DNA from: Rhizorhabdus dicambivorans
GTDB taxonomy: Bacteria; Pseudomonadota; Alphaproteobacteria; Sphingomonadales; Sphingomonadaceae
Direction: 5' to 3'
DNA: 64,000 nt
NCBI RefSeq assembly: GCF_002355275.1
Contig: NZ_CP023449.1
Coordinates: forward strand, 3,884,001 to 3,948,000
The translations under genes were made by a program, and so were the position numbers. Below the pieces are notes generated by a model. That model ran no database searches. It had not been told where the DNA came from and worked only from the letters and a program-made list of their open reading frames with translations. Of the stretch, positions 48,112 through 55,940 are shown one piece after another (position 1 is the stretch's first letter; every line of letters begins with the position of its first letter).

Positions 48112-49512
48112 CTACTTTACAAGCCCTTTTTTCAGTATCTCGCCTTTTCGTCGCCAATAGTCTCCCACATCCCGCCGCAACTCCCCCGCGCACAGGAACA
48201 GCGCGATCACGTTCGGCAACGCCATCAGGAAGAAACTGCTGTCGACGATATCGACCACATGCCCCAGGTCGATCGCCGCCGCCGGCGGCAGTGCGACCAC
48301 ATAAAGCACCTTGTACGACCACTGCGCCCGCAGCCCGTGGCCGAACAGATAGCCCCAGGCCTGCAAGCCATAGAAACCCCAAGCCACCAGGGTCGAATAA
48401 GCGAACAGCACCACCACGATCGCCAGCAACCAGGGGAACCAGCCCGACACCTGCGCGAAGGCCGCACTGGTGATCTGGATGCCCTTCAGCCCGGTATCGT
48501 CCCAGGTCCCGGCGACGACCAGCGCCAGCCCGCCCAGCGCACAGACGATCATCGTCCCCAGCAGCGGCTCGAGCAACGCCACCATACCCTCGGACACCGG
48601 CTCCTCGGTACGTGCCAGACTGTGCGCCATCACCGCCGAGCCCACCCCCGCCTCGCTGGCGAACACCGCGCGGCGCATGCCGGCTACGAAGGCGCCGACC
48701 GCTCCGCCCATTGCCGCGTCGCCGCTCCACGCGCCGCGCCAGATCAGCACCAACGCCTCGGGCACCGCGCCCGCATGCAGGATCAGGATCGCCGCGACCC
48801 CCGACAGATAGACCGCGACCTTGAGCGGGGTCAGCCGCTTGGAGACCTCGCCCAGCCAATGCGCCCCGCCCAGGGTCACCAGCGACACCGCGAAAGCCAG
48901 GCCGATTCCATAGGCCCAGCCGTTGGTCATTCCGGTCACCATACTGACCTGCGCGAAGCTCTGGTTGACCTGCACCATCGGGATCGCCCCGAACAGCGCG
49001 AAGAAGGCATAGCAGCCGCCCAGCACCAGCCCGAACTTCGGCAACCCCTTCCGCGCCAGCACCGCCTTCAGCACATACATCGGCCCGCCATGGACATGGC
49101 CTCGTTCGTCGGTGACGCGATATTTCAGGCCCAGTGTCACCTCGGCCATCTTCACCGTCATGGCGAACCAGCCGATCGCGAACATCCAGAAGATCGCGCC
49201 GGGACCACCCATGGTCAGCGCCACCGCCACACCCGCGATATTGCCGAGCCCGATGGTTCCCGCGAGCGCGGTGGTCAGCGCTGCGAACTGGCTGACGTCG
49301 CCCTTCGCCTCGCCCTCGCGCGGCTGGTCGCGCAGCACCCGGAAGGCATGGCCGACATAGCGGATATTGGGAAAGCCCAGCCACAGCGTGAAGAACAGCA
49401 TCGGCGCCGCGAGGTAGAGCACGATCAGCTCGATCTCGACGCCCAGCACCGGCACCTTGAAGAACACCGCGCCGGTCAATGCATCGACGATGCCGCTGAG
49501 GCTTTCTTCCAT
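48112..49512 (-). CDS. alanine/glycine:cation symporter (AGCS family)
   Basis: This 466-residue membrane protein of the AGCS family (AlsT/DagA type) imports alanine or glycine with Na+ or H+. Landmarks are the N-terminal FFTLWLGFPNIRYVGHAFRV, the family signature QFAALTTALAGTIGLGNIAG and MVQVNQSFAQ, and a conserved RRAVFASEAGVGSAVMAHSL. About eleven helices are visible. ATG 49512 (MEESLSGIVDALTGAVFF) was used because the longer frame extends into an unrelated overlapping gene. It is convergent with nothing and lies upstream of the toxin-like gene on the same strand. Confidence 0.93.
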   Translation of the reverse strand: MEESLSGIVDALTGAVFFKVPVLGVEIELIVLYLAAPMLFFTLWLGFPNIRYVGHAFRVLRDQPREGEAKGDVSQFAALTTALAGTIGLGNIAGVAVALTMGGPGAIFWMFAIGWFAMTVKMAEVTLGLKYRVTDERGHVHGGPMYVLKAVLARKGLPKFGLVLGGCYAFFALFGAIPMVQVNQSFAQVSMVTGMTNGWAYGIGLAFAVSLVTLGGAHWLGEVSKRLTPLKVAVYLSGVAAILILHAGAVPEALVLIWRGAWSGDAAMGGAVGAFVAGMRRAVFASEAGVGSAVMAHSLARTEEPVSEGMVALLEPLLGTMIVCALGGLALVVAGTWDDTGLKGIQITSAAFAQVSGWFPWLLAIVVVLFAYSTLVAWGFYGLQAWGYLFGHGLRAQWSYKVLYVVALPPAAAIDLGHVVDIVDSSFFLMALPNVIALFLCAGELRRDVGDYWRRKGEILKKGLVK

Positions 49513-49543
49513 CAGCGCAGAGTGACCCGAAAGGCCGGGCTTG

Positions 49544-50143
49544 TCACGCGCGCGGCCGCTGCGATCCCCGATGCGGAATATCGGCGGCGTTGCGCTCGAT
49601 GAATTCGTCCAGCAGCACCTCGCCGTCCGGCCAATCGGCCAGTCCCGACAAGGCGTTGATATGCCCGGCATGTCCAGCATCGACGAAGCGGCTGCCCCAT
49701 GCCCGCGCCAGCGCTTCCAGCCGGTCGAAGGCGGCGTAGCGATCGTTGCGGCTGGCGACGAGGATCGACGGAAAGGGCAGCGGCGCGGCCGGCGTCGGCG
49801 CGAAGCGGCGCACGAATGGATGCGCGTCGGCCGCGTCGACATCGGGCGGCGCCACAAGCAACGCGCCACGGATCCGCGCCAGCCGCTCGGGCGCCGCGCC
49901 GATCGCCCACCAGGCGATCGTCAGGCAGCCCAGGCTGTGCGCGACCAGCACCACCGGCCCGTCCGTCATGGCCAATGCGGCGTCGAGCCGTTCGGTCCAG
50001 ACGCGCCGGTCGGGCTCGGACCAGCAACCGAGATCGACCCGGCGGCAATCGTCTCGCCTGTCCTCCCACAGGCTCTGCCAATGGCCGGGCCCCGAATTGT
50101 CGAGGCCCGGCACGATCAGGCACAAGGGCGTCGGATCAGCCAT
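49544..50143 (-). CDS. RBBP9/YdeN-type alpha/beta hydrolase
   Basis: This 199-residue protein of the RBBP9/YdeN family (DUF1749-like serine hydrolases) has LIVPGLDNSGPGHWQSLWED at the N-terminus, a nucleophile elbow VLVAHSLGCLTIAWWAIG (Ser in AHSLG), the acid in ILVASRNDRYAAFDR and the His in DAGHAGHINALSGLADWPDG. The physiological substrate is unknown. The start overlaps the end of cysE by 8 bases, so the two are translated together. ATG 50143 was preferred over 50182 because the fold begins there. Confidence 0.9.
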   Translation of the reverse strand: MADPTPLCLIVPGLDNSGPGHWQSLWEDRRDDCRRVDLGCWSEPDRRVWTERLDAALAMTDGPVVLVAHSLGCLTIAWWAIGAAPERLARIRGALLVAPPDVDAADAHPFVRRFAPTPAAPLPFPSILVASRNDRYAAFDRLEALARAWGSRFVDAGHAGHINALSGLADWPDGEVLLDEFIERNAADIPHRGSQRPRA

Positions 50144-51107
50144 CGATGCCTCCCACCGCCTCCGTGGTGCGGGCGTCGGCATCCCTATGCGCCCGTGCCT
50201 GGGTGATCACGCTGCCCGGCGGCACGCTGACGGTCAGCCAGACATTGCCGCCGATCACCGATCCGGCACCGATCGTCACCCGACCCAGGATCGTCGCACC
50301 CGCATAGATGGTCACATCGTCCTCGACGATCGGGTGGCGAGCGAGGCCGCGGCGCAAGGCTCCATCGGCGTCGGCCGGAAAGCTGCGCGCGCCCAGCGTC
50401 ACCGCCTGATAGAGCCGTACCCGCCTGCCGATCACCGCCGTCTCGCCAATCACCACCCCGGTGCCATGATCGATGAAGAAGCCCTCTCCGATGTTCGCGC
50501 CCGGATGGATGTCGATCCCGGTCTTCGAATGGGCGACGTCGGAGATGATCCGCGCGACAAGCGGCGCGCCCGGCCCGTGGAGCAGGTGCGCCAGCCGGTA
50601 ATGGACGATCGCCAGCGCGCCGGGATAGCAGGTCAGCACCTCGTCGACGCTGCGCGCGGCGGGATCGCCCGCATAGGCGGCCGCGATGTCGCTGTCGATC
50701 AGCCGCCTGAGCTTGGGCAGTGATCGCGCGAAATGGCCGATGATCCGGCCCGCATCCTCATCGATCAGCAACGGGGCATCGGTCCCCGCCGCATAGCTCA
50801 GCTCTCGCCGGATCTGGCCGTAGAGCCGGCTCAGGGCCGTCTGCAGCGTCTCCGCGACGAACGCCTCCTCGTTGTGCCGCCGCACGAAGCTCGGCCCGAG
50901 CCGCAGCGGGAACAGCGCACCGGTCAGGGCGGCCATGATCTTCTCGATCACCGCGCGCGACGGAAAGCCCTCGGCGCCCAGTTCCGCATGCCGCCGATGT
51001 GCATTGCGCCATTCCTCGCGCGCCTCGCGCAGCTCAGCGGCGATCAGGTCGATATCCCAATAATGGCCGGCGGGGGCCTCGATCGGATCGTCTGTCAGGT
51101 CGGTCAT
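50136..51107 (-). CDS. cysE: serine O-acetyltransferase (EpsC type)
   Basis: This 323-residue enzyme makes O-acetylserine from serine and acetyl-CoA, the first step of cysteine synthesis. The N-terminal helical domain is followed by a left-handed beta-helix with hexapeptide repeats (THGTGVVIGETAVIGRRVRL-like FIDHGTGVVIGETAVIGRRV; VTIYAGATILGRVTIGAGSV; VIGGNVWLTVSVPPGSVI). The catalytic His and Asp lie in SDVAHSKTGIDIHPGANIGE. The long N-terminus is typical of the EpsC type. It shares a divergent promoter region with the ModE-like gene, where a perfect TCTATCAA palindrome lies. Confidence 0.92.
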   Translation of the reverse strand: MTDLTDDPIEAPAGHYWDIDLIAAELREAREEWRNAHRRHAELGAEGFPSRAVIEKIMAALTGALFPLRLGPSFVRRHNEEAFVAETLQTALSRLYGQIRRELSYAAGTDAPLLIDEDAGRIIGHFARSLPKLRRLIDSDIAAAYAGDPAARSVDEVLTCYPGALAIVHYRLAHLLHGPGAPLVARIISDVAHSKTGIDIHPGANIGEGFFIDHGTGVVIGETAVIGRRVRLYQAVTLGARSFPADADGALRRGLARHPIVEDDVTIYAGATILGRVTIGAGSVIGGNVWLTVSVPPGSVITQARAHRDADARTTEAVGGIDG

Positions 51108-51171
51108 CTGCCCCTCGCGTCACAGCATGGCGTTCCTTACCAACCCCCGGAAAACTCGAAAGCAATTTTTC

Positions 51172-51188
51172 TCTATCAAATTGATAGA
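51172..51188. promoter_or_regulatory. perfect inverted repeat TCTATCAA-A-TTGATAGA between cysE and the modE-like gene
   Basis: Eight-base arms around one A, 65 bases before the cysE ATG and 49 before the ModE-like ATG. The AT-rich palindrome stands out in GC-rich sequence and could be a LysR-type (T-N11-A) or other operator controlling cysteine or sulfur genes. Confidence 0.5.
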
Positions 51189-51236
51189 TTTTATATCGGA
51201 ACTCCCGCCCGGCGCGCGGGGGTGCTAAGGCGGGCC

Positions 51237-51614
51237 ATGGTCCCCCGTCTCGGCCCCCTCAAGCTCAAGGCGCAGATCTTCTGTGGAGATGAGCCCGCCA
51301 TCGGCCCCGGCAAGGCCGCGCTGCTGGAAGCGATCGACCGCGAAGGGTCGATCTCGGCAGCCGGTCGCACGCTCGGCATGAGCTACCGGCGGACATGGCT
51401 GCTGGTCGACAGCATGAACCGCTGCTGGAGCGAGCGGCTGGTGGACACGACCCCCGGGGGCGGCCAGGGCAAGGGCGCCCGTGTCACCGCTCTGGGGCAC
51501 CGGGTCCTCACGGCTTACCGCAACCTTGAAAAGGCAATGCTCGCCGCGGCGGGGGAAGGCGATCTTGCCGGGCTCACCGCCCTGCTGCGGGAGAAGCCGT
51601 TGCCGCCCGCATGA
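51237..51614 (+). CDS. ModE-like winged-helix regulator (no molybdate domain)
   Basis: This 125-residue protein is the N-terminal winged-helix half of ModE only. It contains KAALLEAIDREGSISAAGRT, LGMSYRRTWLLVDSMNRC and VTALGHRVLTAYRNLEK, typical of the ModE/LysR-type DNA-binding domain. The C-terminal molybdate-binding TOBE domains are absent, so it either senses through another protein or represses constitutively. It precedes modA by 63 bases, with a ModE-like inverted repeat in between, and so probably controls modABC and itself. ATG 51237 was used as the start of the domain. Confidence 0.88.
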   Translation: MVPRLGPLKLKAQIFCGDEPAIGPGKAALLEAIDREGSISAAGRTLGMSYRRTWLLVDSMNRCWSERLVDTTPGGGQGKGARVTALGHRVLTAYRNLEKAMLAAAGEGDLAGLTALLREKPLPPA

Positions 51615-51622
51615 CTGGCCAT

Positions 51623-51648
51623 ATGATATACGGATGGATATAGCATAC
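51623..51648. promoter_or_regulatory. inverted repeat TATGATATA-N8-TATAGCATA upstream of modA
   Basis: The two arms match in 8 of 9 positions (TATGATATA and, inverted, TATGCTATA) around an 8-base spacer, 29 bases before the modA ATG. The ModE operators known from enterobacteria have the same TATATA-type arms with a short spacer, which supports this as the binding site of the ModE-like protein. Confidence 0.6.
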
Positions 51649-51677
51649 GCGCCCATGACCGTCGCGGATTGAAGACC

Positions 51678-52430
51678 ATGCCCCCTTTCGCGCCAGTGCT
51701 TCGCTGGTTCGCCCTCATCGCCGCCCTGTTGGCGGCACCCATCCAGGCCGCCGAGACCCCGATCGCAGTCGCGGCCAACTTCACCGAGCCGGCGCGGGAG
51801 ATCGCGGCCGGGTTCGAAAGGGCCACCGGCCATAAGGCGGTGCTGATCTTCGGCGCCTCGGGCGCCTTTTATACCCAGATCAGCCATGGCGCGCCCTTCG
51901 ACATCCTCCTCTCTGCCGATGCCGAACGTCCCATCAAGGCGGAGCAGCAAGGGCTCGCGGTCCGTGGTACGCGCTTCACCTATGCGCTGGGACGGCTCGT
52001 CCTCTGGTCGGCAACGCCCGGCCTCGTCGACCCCCGGGGCGCCGTACTGGGGACGGGGCATTTCGAGAAGATCGCCATCGCCGATCCCACCACCGCACCC
52101 TATGGCGCGGCGGCGATCGAAACGATGCGCCGGCTCCGGCTCGATGATAAGCTGAAAGCCAGAATCGTTACCGGCAGTTCGATCGCGCAGACCTATCAAT
52201 TCACCTCGACCGGAGCCGCCGAGCTCGGCTTCGTCGCGTTGAGCCAAGTGTTTGACCACAAGACCGGGTCGCGCTGGCTCGTCCCGGCGCGGCTGCACGC
52301 TCCGATCGATCAGCAGGCCATCCTGCTGCGGCCCGGCGCGAACAATCCTGCGGCCACGGCCTTCCTCCGCTATCTCAAGGGCCGATCGGCGCGCGCCATC
52401 ATCGTCCGCTATGGCTATGCGGTGCACTAG
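51678..52430 (+). CDS. modA: molybdate ABC transporter, substrate-binding protein
   Basis: This 250-residue periplasmic protein has a signal peptide (MPPFAPVLRWFALIAALLAA, cleavage after IQA). The anion-binding segments of ModA follow: VAANFTEPAREIAAGFERAT, LIFGASGAFYTQISHGAPFD, IADPTTAPYGAAAIETMRRL and VTGSSIAQTYQFTSTGAAEL. It captures molybdate (or tungstate) and hands it to ModB. The ATG at 51678 was used; a TTG at 51669 would add three codons. It is followed directly by modB, whose ATG begins at the base after its stop. Confidence 0.93.
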   Translation: MPPFAPVLRWFALIAALLAAPIQAAETPIAVAANFTEPAREIAAGFERATGHKAVLIFGASGAFYTQISHGAPFDILLSADAERPIKAEQQGLAVRGTRFTYALGRLVLWSATPGLVDPRGAVLGTGHFEKIAIADPTTAPYGAAAIETMRRLRLDDKLKARIVTGSSIAQTYQFTSTGAAELGFVALSQVFDHKTGSRWLVPARLHAPIDQQAILLRPGANNPAATAFLRYLKGRSARAIIVRYGYAVH

Positions 52431-53096
52431 ATGGGCCTGGTCCTGCTGACGACCGCGGAACTGGCCCTGGTCACCACGATCCTGCTCATCCTGCTCGCCA
52501 CCCCGCTCGCCTGGTGGCTCGCCCGCTCGCGCCGCTGGTGGAAGGAGGCCATCGGCGCTCTCACCGCCTTGCCGCTCGTCCTGCCGCCCACCGTGATCGG
52601 CTTCTACGTCCTGATTGCGCTTGGCCCGGAAAGCCCGCTGATGGCGCTCCTCCAGCCGTTCGGGGTCCGCACGCTCGCCTTCACCTTCACCGGCCTGGTC
52701 ATCGGCTCGCTCTTCTATTCGCTGCCCTTCGCCATCCAGCCACTACGCACCGCGTTCGAGGCCATCGGCGACCGGCCGCTGGAAATCGCCGCAACCATGG
52801 GTGCCGGACCATTTGATCGTTTCTTCACCGTCGCGCTTCCGCTCGCCCGCCGCGGGTTCCTCTCGGCCTCCATCCTCGTTTTCGCGCACACGGTCGGCGA
52901 ATTCGGCGTGGTATTGATGATCGGGGGAAATATCCCGGGCAAGACCGAGGTGCTGTCGACGCGCATCTACCAGCTCGTCGAAAGCCTCCAGTTCGGCGAG
53001 GCACACCGCATCGCCGCTGTCCTCGTCGCCTTTTCCTTCGCGGCATTGCTCGCCCTGCTTCTGGTCGAGCGCCGCATTGGAACCCCGCAGCCATGA
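52431..53096 (+). CDS. modB: molybdate ABC transporter, permease
   Basis: This 221-residue inner-membrane permease has five to six helices. The coupling-loop EAA motif is visible as LEIAATMGAGPFDRFFTVAL. Conserved ends are LPPTVIGFYVLIALGP, FAHTVGEFGVVLMIGGNIPG and TRIYQLVESLQFGEAHR. It begins immediately after modA and overlaps modC by four bases (ATGA), so the three subunits are made from one transcript. Length is normal for ModB. Confidence 0.95.
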   Translation: MGLVLLTTAELALVTTILLILLATPLAWWLARSRRWWKEAIGALTALPLVLPPTVIGFYVLIALGPESPLMALLQPFGVRTLAFTFTGLVIGSLFYSLPFAIQPLRTAFEAIGDRPLEIAATMGAGPFDRFFTVALPLARRGFLSASILVFAHTVGEFGVVLMIGGNIPGKTEVLSTRIYQLVESLQFGEAHRIAAVLVAFSFAALLALLLVERRIGTPQP

Positions 53097-53722
53097 CGAT
53101 CGCGGTCGCGCTCGACGGCCGGCTAGGCGGCTTCACGCTTCAGGTGATGTTCGAAGTACCCTCGACCGGCGTCACCGTACTGCTCGGCCCGTCGGGCTCG
53201 GGCAAGACCACCATCCTGCGCGCCCTCGCGGGCCTCGACAGGATCGCCGGCACGATCATCGTCGATGGCATGGTCTGGCAGGATGGCGCCACCTTCGTAC
53301 CGTCTGAGCAGCGTCGCACCGGCTATGTCTTCCAGGGCCCGGGTTTGCTTCCCCATCTTAGCGTCGCCGCCAACCTCGCTTATGCCGAGCGCCGCGCTCC
53401 GTCGGGGCCCTTTTCGCGCGCCGCGATCATCGAACGCACCGGCATAGCCCCTTTGCTCGACCGCCAGCCCGCCCGCCTGTCCGGCGGAGAGGCCCAGCGC
53501 GCCAGCATAGCCCGCGCCCTCCTCGCCCAGCCGCGCCTGCTGTTGATGGACGAGCCCCTGTCCGCGCTCGACAGCGAAGCACGCACCGCCTTGCTCGGCT
53601 GGCTGGAACAACTGCTCGCCGACATCGGCATCCCGGTCTTCTACGTTACCCATGACCACGCCGAAGCCGCCCGGCTGGCCGCGCGCACCCTGCGGATCAG
53701 CAATGGCCGCCTGACCAGCTAA
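53093..53722 (+). CDS. modC: molybdate ABC transporter, ATP-binding protein (lacks TOBE domain)
   Basis: This 209-residue ABC ATPase has Walker A LLGPSGSGKTTILRALAGL, the Q-loop GYVFQGPGLLPHLSVAANLA, the signature RLSGGEAQRASIARALL, Walker B RLLLMDEPLSALDSEA and switch His VTHDHAEAARL. Typical ModC proteins carry about 140 further residues with a TOBE domain for regulation. Here the protein ends after the ATPase domain, so the complex should be less controlled by cytoplasmic molybdate. It overlaps modB by four bases. Its stop overlaps the end of the convergent cytochrome c gene. Confidence 0.93.
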   Translation: MTIAVALDGRLGGFTLQVMFEVPSTGVTVLLGPSGSGKTTILRALAGLDRIAGTIIVDGMVWQDGATFVPSEQRRTGYVFQGPGLLPHLSVAANLAYAERRAPSGPFSRAAIIERTGIAPLLDRQPARLSGGEAQRASIARALLAQPRLLLMDEPLSALDSEARTALLGWLEQLLADIGIPVFYVTHDHAEAARLAARTLRISNGRLTS

Positions 53723-54129
53723 TGCCCCGCCTTGGGAGGGCTTCCGGCCAGCTTCGCCACCTGCTCGGCCGTCACCGGATCGCCATAGTCGTTGCCGAAA
53801 TGGGTGCGCACATAGCCGACCGCCGCCGCGATCTGCGCGGGCGTCAGCATGTCGTTCAGCCAGGGCATCGCCCCCTTGCCCTTGGCGACGATGGTGATCG
53901 GATAGGCGGGGAATTTCAGCTTGGGATTGGCGGCCAGCGACGCGATCGTCGCCGCACCAGTCGCGCCCTTGCCATCGGCCATGTGACAGGCCTGGCAGAC
54001 CTGCCTGTAGATTTGTTCGCCCGTCTGGGGCGGTGGCACTCTGGTGCCGACTCCGCCCGGTGCATCCTGTGCGCCGGCAGGCACGGCGAACGCCACCAGC
54101 GCGGCGGCGGCAATGAAGCGACGGATCAT
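53719..54129 (-). CDS. periplasmic cytochrome c, partner of the amine oxidase
   Basis: This 136-residue class I cytochrome c has a signal peptide (MIRRFIAAAALVAFAVPAGA). The haem-binding CxxCH is in YRQVCQACHMADGKGATG. The distal Met is probably in AMPWLNDMLTPAQIAAAVGY. It ends two bases before the stop of the convergent modC, and its start is two bases from the stop of the flavin amine oxidase upstream on the same strand. The tight pairing implies that it accepts electrons from that flavoenzyme, as cytochrome CycN does for NicA2. This is inference by analogy. Confidence 0.9.
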   Translation of the reverse strand: MIRRFIAAAALVAFAVPAGAQDAPGGVGTRVPPPQTGEQIYRQVCQACHMADGKGATGAATIASLAANPKLKFPAYPITIVAKGKGAMPWLNDMLTPAQIAAAVGYVRTHFGNDYGDPVTAEQVAKLAGSPPKAGH

Positions 54130-54131
54130 GG

Positions 54132-55727
54132 TCAGGCCTCCGAAGCACGCTTGTGGAGCCGGGTGATCGCGTCGAGAGAGGAGAGCAGTGCGCCCTCCAT
54201 CCAGCAGCCGATATAGGAGGCATGCTCGCCCGCCAGCGCGATCCGGCCGTCGAGACCGACCAGCGTCTGATAATGCTTCCGGCGCGTGTCCTCATTCCAC
54301 CGCGCGCAGCAGCCCAGCGACCAGGGAACCCGGCTCCACGCCACCGACGCGCCGGTCATAAATTCCTTGCGATAGGCCGCCGGATGGAACACCGCGCCCT
54401 GGGCCAGCGCGGTCTCGATCCGCTGCTCCGGCGTCATCCCGGCCAACCGGTATGCGCCCAGCCCATTGGCGAAGGCGCCCAGCAGCACCGCCGGGCGATC
54501 GCTGAAGAAATCAAAGTTCGGATAAGAGATCAGGCTGATGTCCTGGGCGGTGAAGCTATGGCCGCCATAGATATGATCATCCTCCTCCCAGAAGCGCCGC
54601 CGCATCTCCAGGCCGATCTTCACCTGCCCACCATAGGGCACCGCCTTGATCGCCGCCTGCATCGCGGGGGCGACCTGGACGTCGATCTGGCTCAGCACCG
54701 ACAATGGGATAGTACACACGCACCAATCGGCCTTCGCCTCCTGCGCCGCGCCCGATCCGATATCCTGATAGCTCACCGTCACGCCGCCGGCATCCTGGGC
54801 GATCCGCGTCACCTTTGCGTTGTAGGTGATCAGTTCCTTGACCTGCTTCTGGAAACCCTTGCCGATCATGTCCATACCGCCGACCGGCTGGAACATGGTC
54901 GTCTGCATCTCATAGTTCATGAAGAAGCTCATCGACCGCCACACCTGCGGATCGAGCACCTCCTTCAGCCCGAAAGGCTGCGACGGAATCGGCGCGCCCT
55001 CCACGCCGCCACCCCCCGGCCGTTCGAATCCGCGGTGGTTCGAACTGGCCAGGCTCGGCGCATACTGGAAATTCTCGTCGAGCCCACCCCAGCTCCGCAT
55101 CGCCTCCAGCAATATCTCCTGATCCTCTCGGGAGACGCTTGCATCGAGCCCTTTCTGGTTGATCGACTTGGACAGCAGTTCGGCGACATGCCCGTCGAAA
55201 TCGGCGGCGACCTCCTTGTAGCGGACCGGCCTGCCGCCGAAGGCGCCAGGAGAATGGACATAGGTGTTATGGTTGAGCTGAATGAACGGCTCGAGCGCGA
55301 CCCCGAACGCCTTGCAATAGTGAAGCAGCGTTTGATGATGGTGTGGAATGCGCCATGGGCCAGGGTTCAGATAATTGCCCTTCTGGAAGCGGATATGCTG
55401 CGTTGCACCACCCAGTTCGGTATAGCTGTCGCCGCCGCGCAGTGACCAGTTCCGCCCACCTGCGCGCGGCTGATATTCGAGGATGCGAACCGAATAGCCG
55501 GCTTTGCGCAGTTCGAAGGCGGCCAGCATACCCGCCAGTCCCGCACCCAGCACCAGCACCGAAGCACCCTTTTTCGCCCCGGAAAGATTGGGCGGGCCGC
55601 TGAACTGGGTTTCCGCCGCATGGCCCAGGCTGGTCATCGCCTGATACATGGCGGCAACCCCTGCGGATTTACCGATAAGGCTCAGGAGCTGGCGGCGGCT
55701 TGGTTTGGGCTGATCGGGAATCGTCAT
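54132..55727 (-). CDS. Tat-exported flavin monoamine oxidase/dehydrogenase
   Basis: This 531-residue flavoprotein has a twin-arginine signal (SRRQLLSLIGKSAGVAAMYQ). An FAD-binding Rossmann fold follows (SVLVLGAGLAGMLAAFELRK, AGYSVRILEYQPRAGGRNWS). The amine-oxidase domain continues with ADWCVCTIPLSVLSQID and the FAD end motif ALAGEHASYIGCWMEGALLS. It is 30-50 residues longer than typical monoamine oxidases. In the known case NicA2 such enzymes are dehydrogenases that pass electrons to a small cytochrome c. The cytochrome gene two bases downstream makes the same likely here. The substrate amine is unknown. ATG 55727 gives the signal start. Confidence 0.9.
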   Translation of the reverse strand: MTIPDQPKPSRRQLLSLIGKSAGVAAMYQAMTSLGHAAETQFSGPPNLSGAKKGASVLVLGAGLAGMLAAFELRKAGYSVRILEYQPRAGGRNWSLRGGDSYTELGGATQHIRFQKGNYLNPGPWRIPHHHQTLLHYCKAFGVALEPFIQLNHNTYVHSPGAFGGRPVRYKEVAADFDGHVAELLSKSINQKGLDASVSREDQEILLEAMRSWGGLDENFQYAPSLASSNHRGFERPGGGGVEGAPIPSQPFGLKEVLDPQVWRSMSFFMNYEMQTTMFQPVGGMDMIGKGFQKQVKELITYNAKVTRIAQDAGGVTVSYQDIGSGAAQEAKADWCVCTIPLSVLSQIDVQVAPAMQAAIKAVPYGGQVKIGLEMRRRFWEEDDHIYGGHSFTAQDISLISYPNFDFFSDRPAVLLGAFANGLGAYRLAGMTPEQRIETALAQGAVFHPAAYRKEFMTGASVAWSRVPWSLGCCARWNEDTRRKHYQTLVGLDGRIALAGEHASYIGCWMEGALLSSLDAITRLHKRASEA

Positions 55728-55904
55728 CGTCCGGACTCCAAATGCTGCACTTGCGTAAGGAGCGGACATTGCCAACGTCAATAAAATTATTTTCGCCAAG
55801 AGAAATTGACATTGCTGGAGATAGGCTTGGGCCTGGGCGCGGGACGGGACAGACCGGCGTCGCGCCAGCCAAGACTTGGAGCAGCGGGCGTGAAGTCCGT
55901 TCGG

Positions 55905-55935
55905 ATGGGCGGTTCGAACCATCGGAACCGCCCAT
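55905..55935 (-). terminator. hairpin after the aldehyde dehydrogenase gene
   Basis: ATGGGCGGTTC-N9-GAACCGCCCAT forms an 11-bp stem six bases beyond the stop of the aldehyde dehydrogenase. It lies in the 213-base gap before the amine oxidase start on the same strand. No T-run follows, so termination strength is uncertain. Confidence 0.55.
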
Positions 55936-55940
55936 ACGGG

